Source: Alistipes sp.
Lineage (GTDB): Bacteria; Bacteroidota; Bacteroidia; Bacteroidales; Rikenellaceae
Assembly (NCBI GenBank): GCA_017384185.1
Contig: JAFNUH010000169.1
Location: 1 to 7,285 of the forward strand
DNA: 7,285 nt
Direction: 5' to 3'
Shown piece after piece: positions 6,409-7,285 of the stretch. Under the pieces are notes generated by a model. That model made no database searches. It worked only from the letters and a program-made list of their open reading frames with translations, and was not told the origin of the DNA. Every line of letters starts with the position of its first letter. Position 1 is the first letter of the stretch. Made by a program: the position numbers and the translations under genes.

Positions 6409-7285
6409 TTAGTCGTTAAGTATAACATCCTTATCGGGCAGAGGCTTGAAGCCCTCGCCGAAGGTGTCGTAAGCATCGGTAACAACGAGGAACAACGTGG
6501 GGTCAATCTCACGAATCTTACGCTGCACCTGCGCAACCTCACGGCGGCTGACAACAAGGAAAATCATCTCCTTATCCTCCTGGCTGTACATACCCGATGA
6601 CTTGATATATGTACCACCACGCTCCATATCGTTAATAATATATTGGCGCAGGGGCTCCGAGTGGGTGTTGCCAATGATGAAGAGCAACTTATCGTATGAT
6701 GCACCATCAATTGTATAGTCGATTACACGTGATGATACGAAGATACAGATAAGCGAGTAGAGCGAAAGCAACCAACCGCCAGCCTCGCCATCCTCCATAC
6801 CGATACCAAAGCCGATTACCACAAGACCTGCCAATACTACGCACGAGTCGGCAATCAATACGCCACGAGAGAAGGGTACGTGCAGGTAACGGTTAAGAAT
6901 CATAGCGATAATATCTGTTCCACCTGTTGTAGCGTTACTGCGAACAACAAGACCCAAACCGGCTCCGAGGATTGTACCACCCAAGATACAAGCCAGCATC
7001 AAGTGGTCTGAAAGATTCACCGCTCCACCCATCAACTGTGCTGGGTCGAGTGCCTGCAACGCCTCAGCATTCGGATAGACGAGTGCCGAGAGAATGTTCA
7101 TAAGACCAGGGGTGATGGCTGCTGCATAGAGCGTGCGACCGCCAAACTGCTTGCCAAAAAGGATGATAGCTATTGTAAGCAGCGGAATATCAAACATATA
7201 TCCGAATGTACCCACCTGAATTGAGGGGAAGATATTGTGCAATACAATACCCAAACCATATACACCACCAGGAACGATGTTGTAA
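6409..7285 (-). CDS. YitT-family membrane protein, N-terminus cut off by the window edge
   Basis: The visible 291 residues have the YitT plan: membrane helices (DUF161-type) then a soluble C-terminal DUF2179 domain. Helices lie near FDIPLLTIAIILFG, AAITPGLMNILSAL, LMLACILGGTILGAGLGLVV, GVLIADSCVVLAGLVVIGFG and WLLSLYSLICIFVSS. The C-terminal part (DKLLFIIG...ERGGTYIKSSGMYSQEDKEMIFLVVSRREVAQVQ, ending DTFGEGFK) matches DUF2179. The family is ill-defined functionally and sits in the inner membrane. The reading frame stays open past the TTG at 7254, reading YNIVPGGVYG upstream of LGIVLHN, which matches the conserved N-terminal P-x-GVYG-type family segment. The true start therefore lies beyond base 7285. 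The last codon is 8 nt ahead of miaB, so they share a transcript. Family is confident, function unknown. Confidence 0.9.
   Translation of the reverse strand, partial: YNIVPGGVYGLGIVLHNIFPSIQVGTFGYMFDIPLLTIAIILFGKQFGGRTLYAAAITPGLMNILSALVYPNAEALQALDPAQLMGGAVNLSDHLMLACILGGTILGAGLGLVVRSNATTGGTDIIAMILNRYLHVPFSRGVLIADSCVVLAGLVVIGFGIGMEDGEAGGWLLSLYSLICIFVSSRVIDYTIDGASYDKLLFIIGNTHSEPLRQYIINDMERGGTYIKSSGMYSQEDKEMIFLVVSRREVAQVQRKIREIDPTLFLVVTDAYDTFGEGFKPLPDKDVILND

Noticed and set aside
7252..7254. TTG as the start codon of the YitT-family gene
   Set aside because: The frame stays open upstream to base 7285 and encodes YNIVPGGVYG, which fits the conserved family N-terminus, so the gene simply runs off the window.
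1..7285. CRISPR array, tRNA, rRNA or mobile element
   Set aside because: No regularly spaced direct repeats, cloverleaf-like segment, rRNA-like stretch, transposase motif or flanking terminal repeats were seen.

Overview
The window looks like a chromosomal piece from a Bacteroidota bacterium, most likely order Bacteroidales. The grounds are start codons preceded by A-rich sequence with no Shine-Dalgarno motif, a good match to the Bacteroidetes-type promoter (-33 TTG, 20-nt gap, -7 TAnnTTTG) at 748-778, and the gene families present. Genus cannot be fixed from the sequence alone. No rRNA, tRNA, insertion sequence, phage gene or CRISPR array is visible.

Layout, left to right. (1) The 3' part of a strongly codon-biased TPR-repeat protein (1-576), closed by a textbook intrinsic terminator (598-628). 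(2) An AT-rich gap of about 200 bp holding two inverted repeats and a promoter, then a tight three-gene + strand operon with 6-nt gaps: a DUF2089 zinc-ribbon/HTH regulator, a five-helix YIP1-like membrane protein and a nitroreductase-family flavoprotein (827-2335). (3) A 187-bp convergent intergenic region rich in hairpins; its strongest hairpin (2339-2366) is a terminator for the minus strand and touches the nitroreductase stop codon. (4) A minus-strand pair: a TonB-dependent outer-membrane receptor (3089-4951) followed 11 nt later by an FmdE-family protein (2523-3077). (5) Another minus-strand terminator (4996-5032), and upstream of it a second minus-strand pair: a YitT-family membrane protein, cut by the right edge, and the tRNA methylthiotransferase MiaB (5051-6400).

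How the genes work together. The DUF2089 and YIP1 proteins probably form a regulator/membrane pair with an attached flavin redox enzyme; this is inferred from operon structure. The receptor plus FmdE pair most plausibly takes up and handles a metal-containing or otherwise scarce small molecule. The FmdE protein keeps the HGH and C-x2-D-x2-Q motifs of its family but lacks the cysteine that normally follows HGHL. This pair is the least understood part of the window. MiaB is housekeeping, with every catalytic cysteine present.
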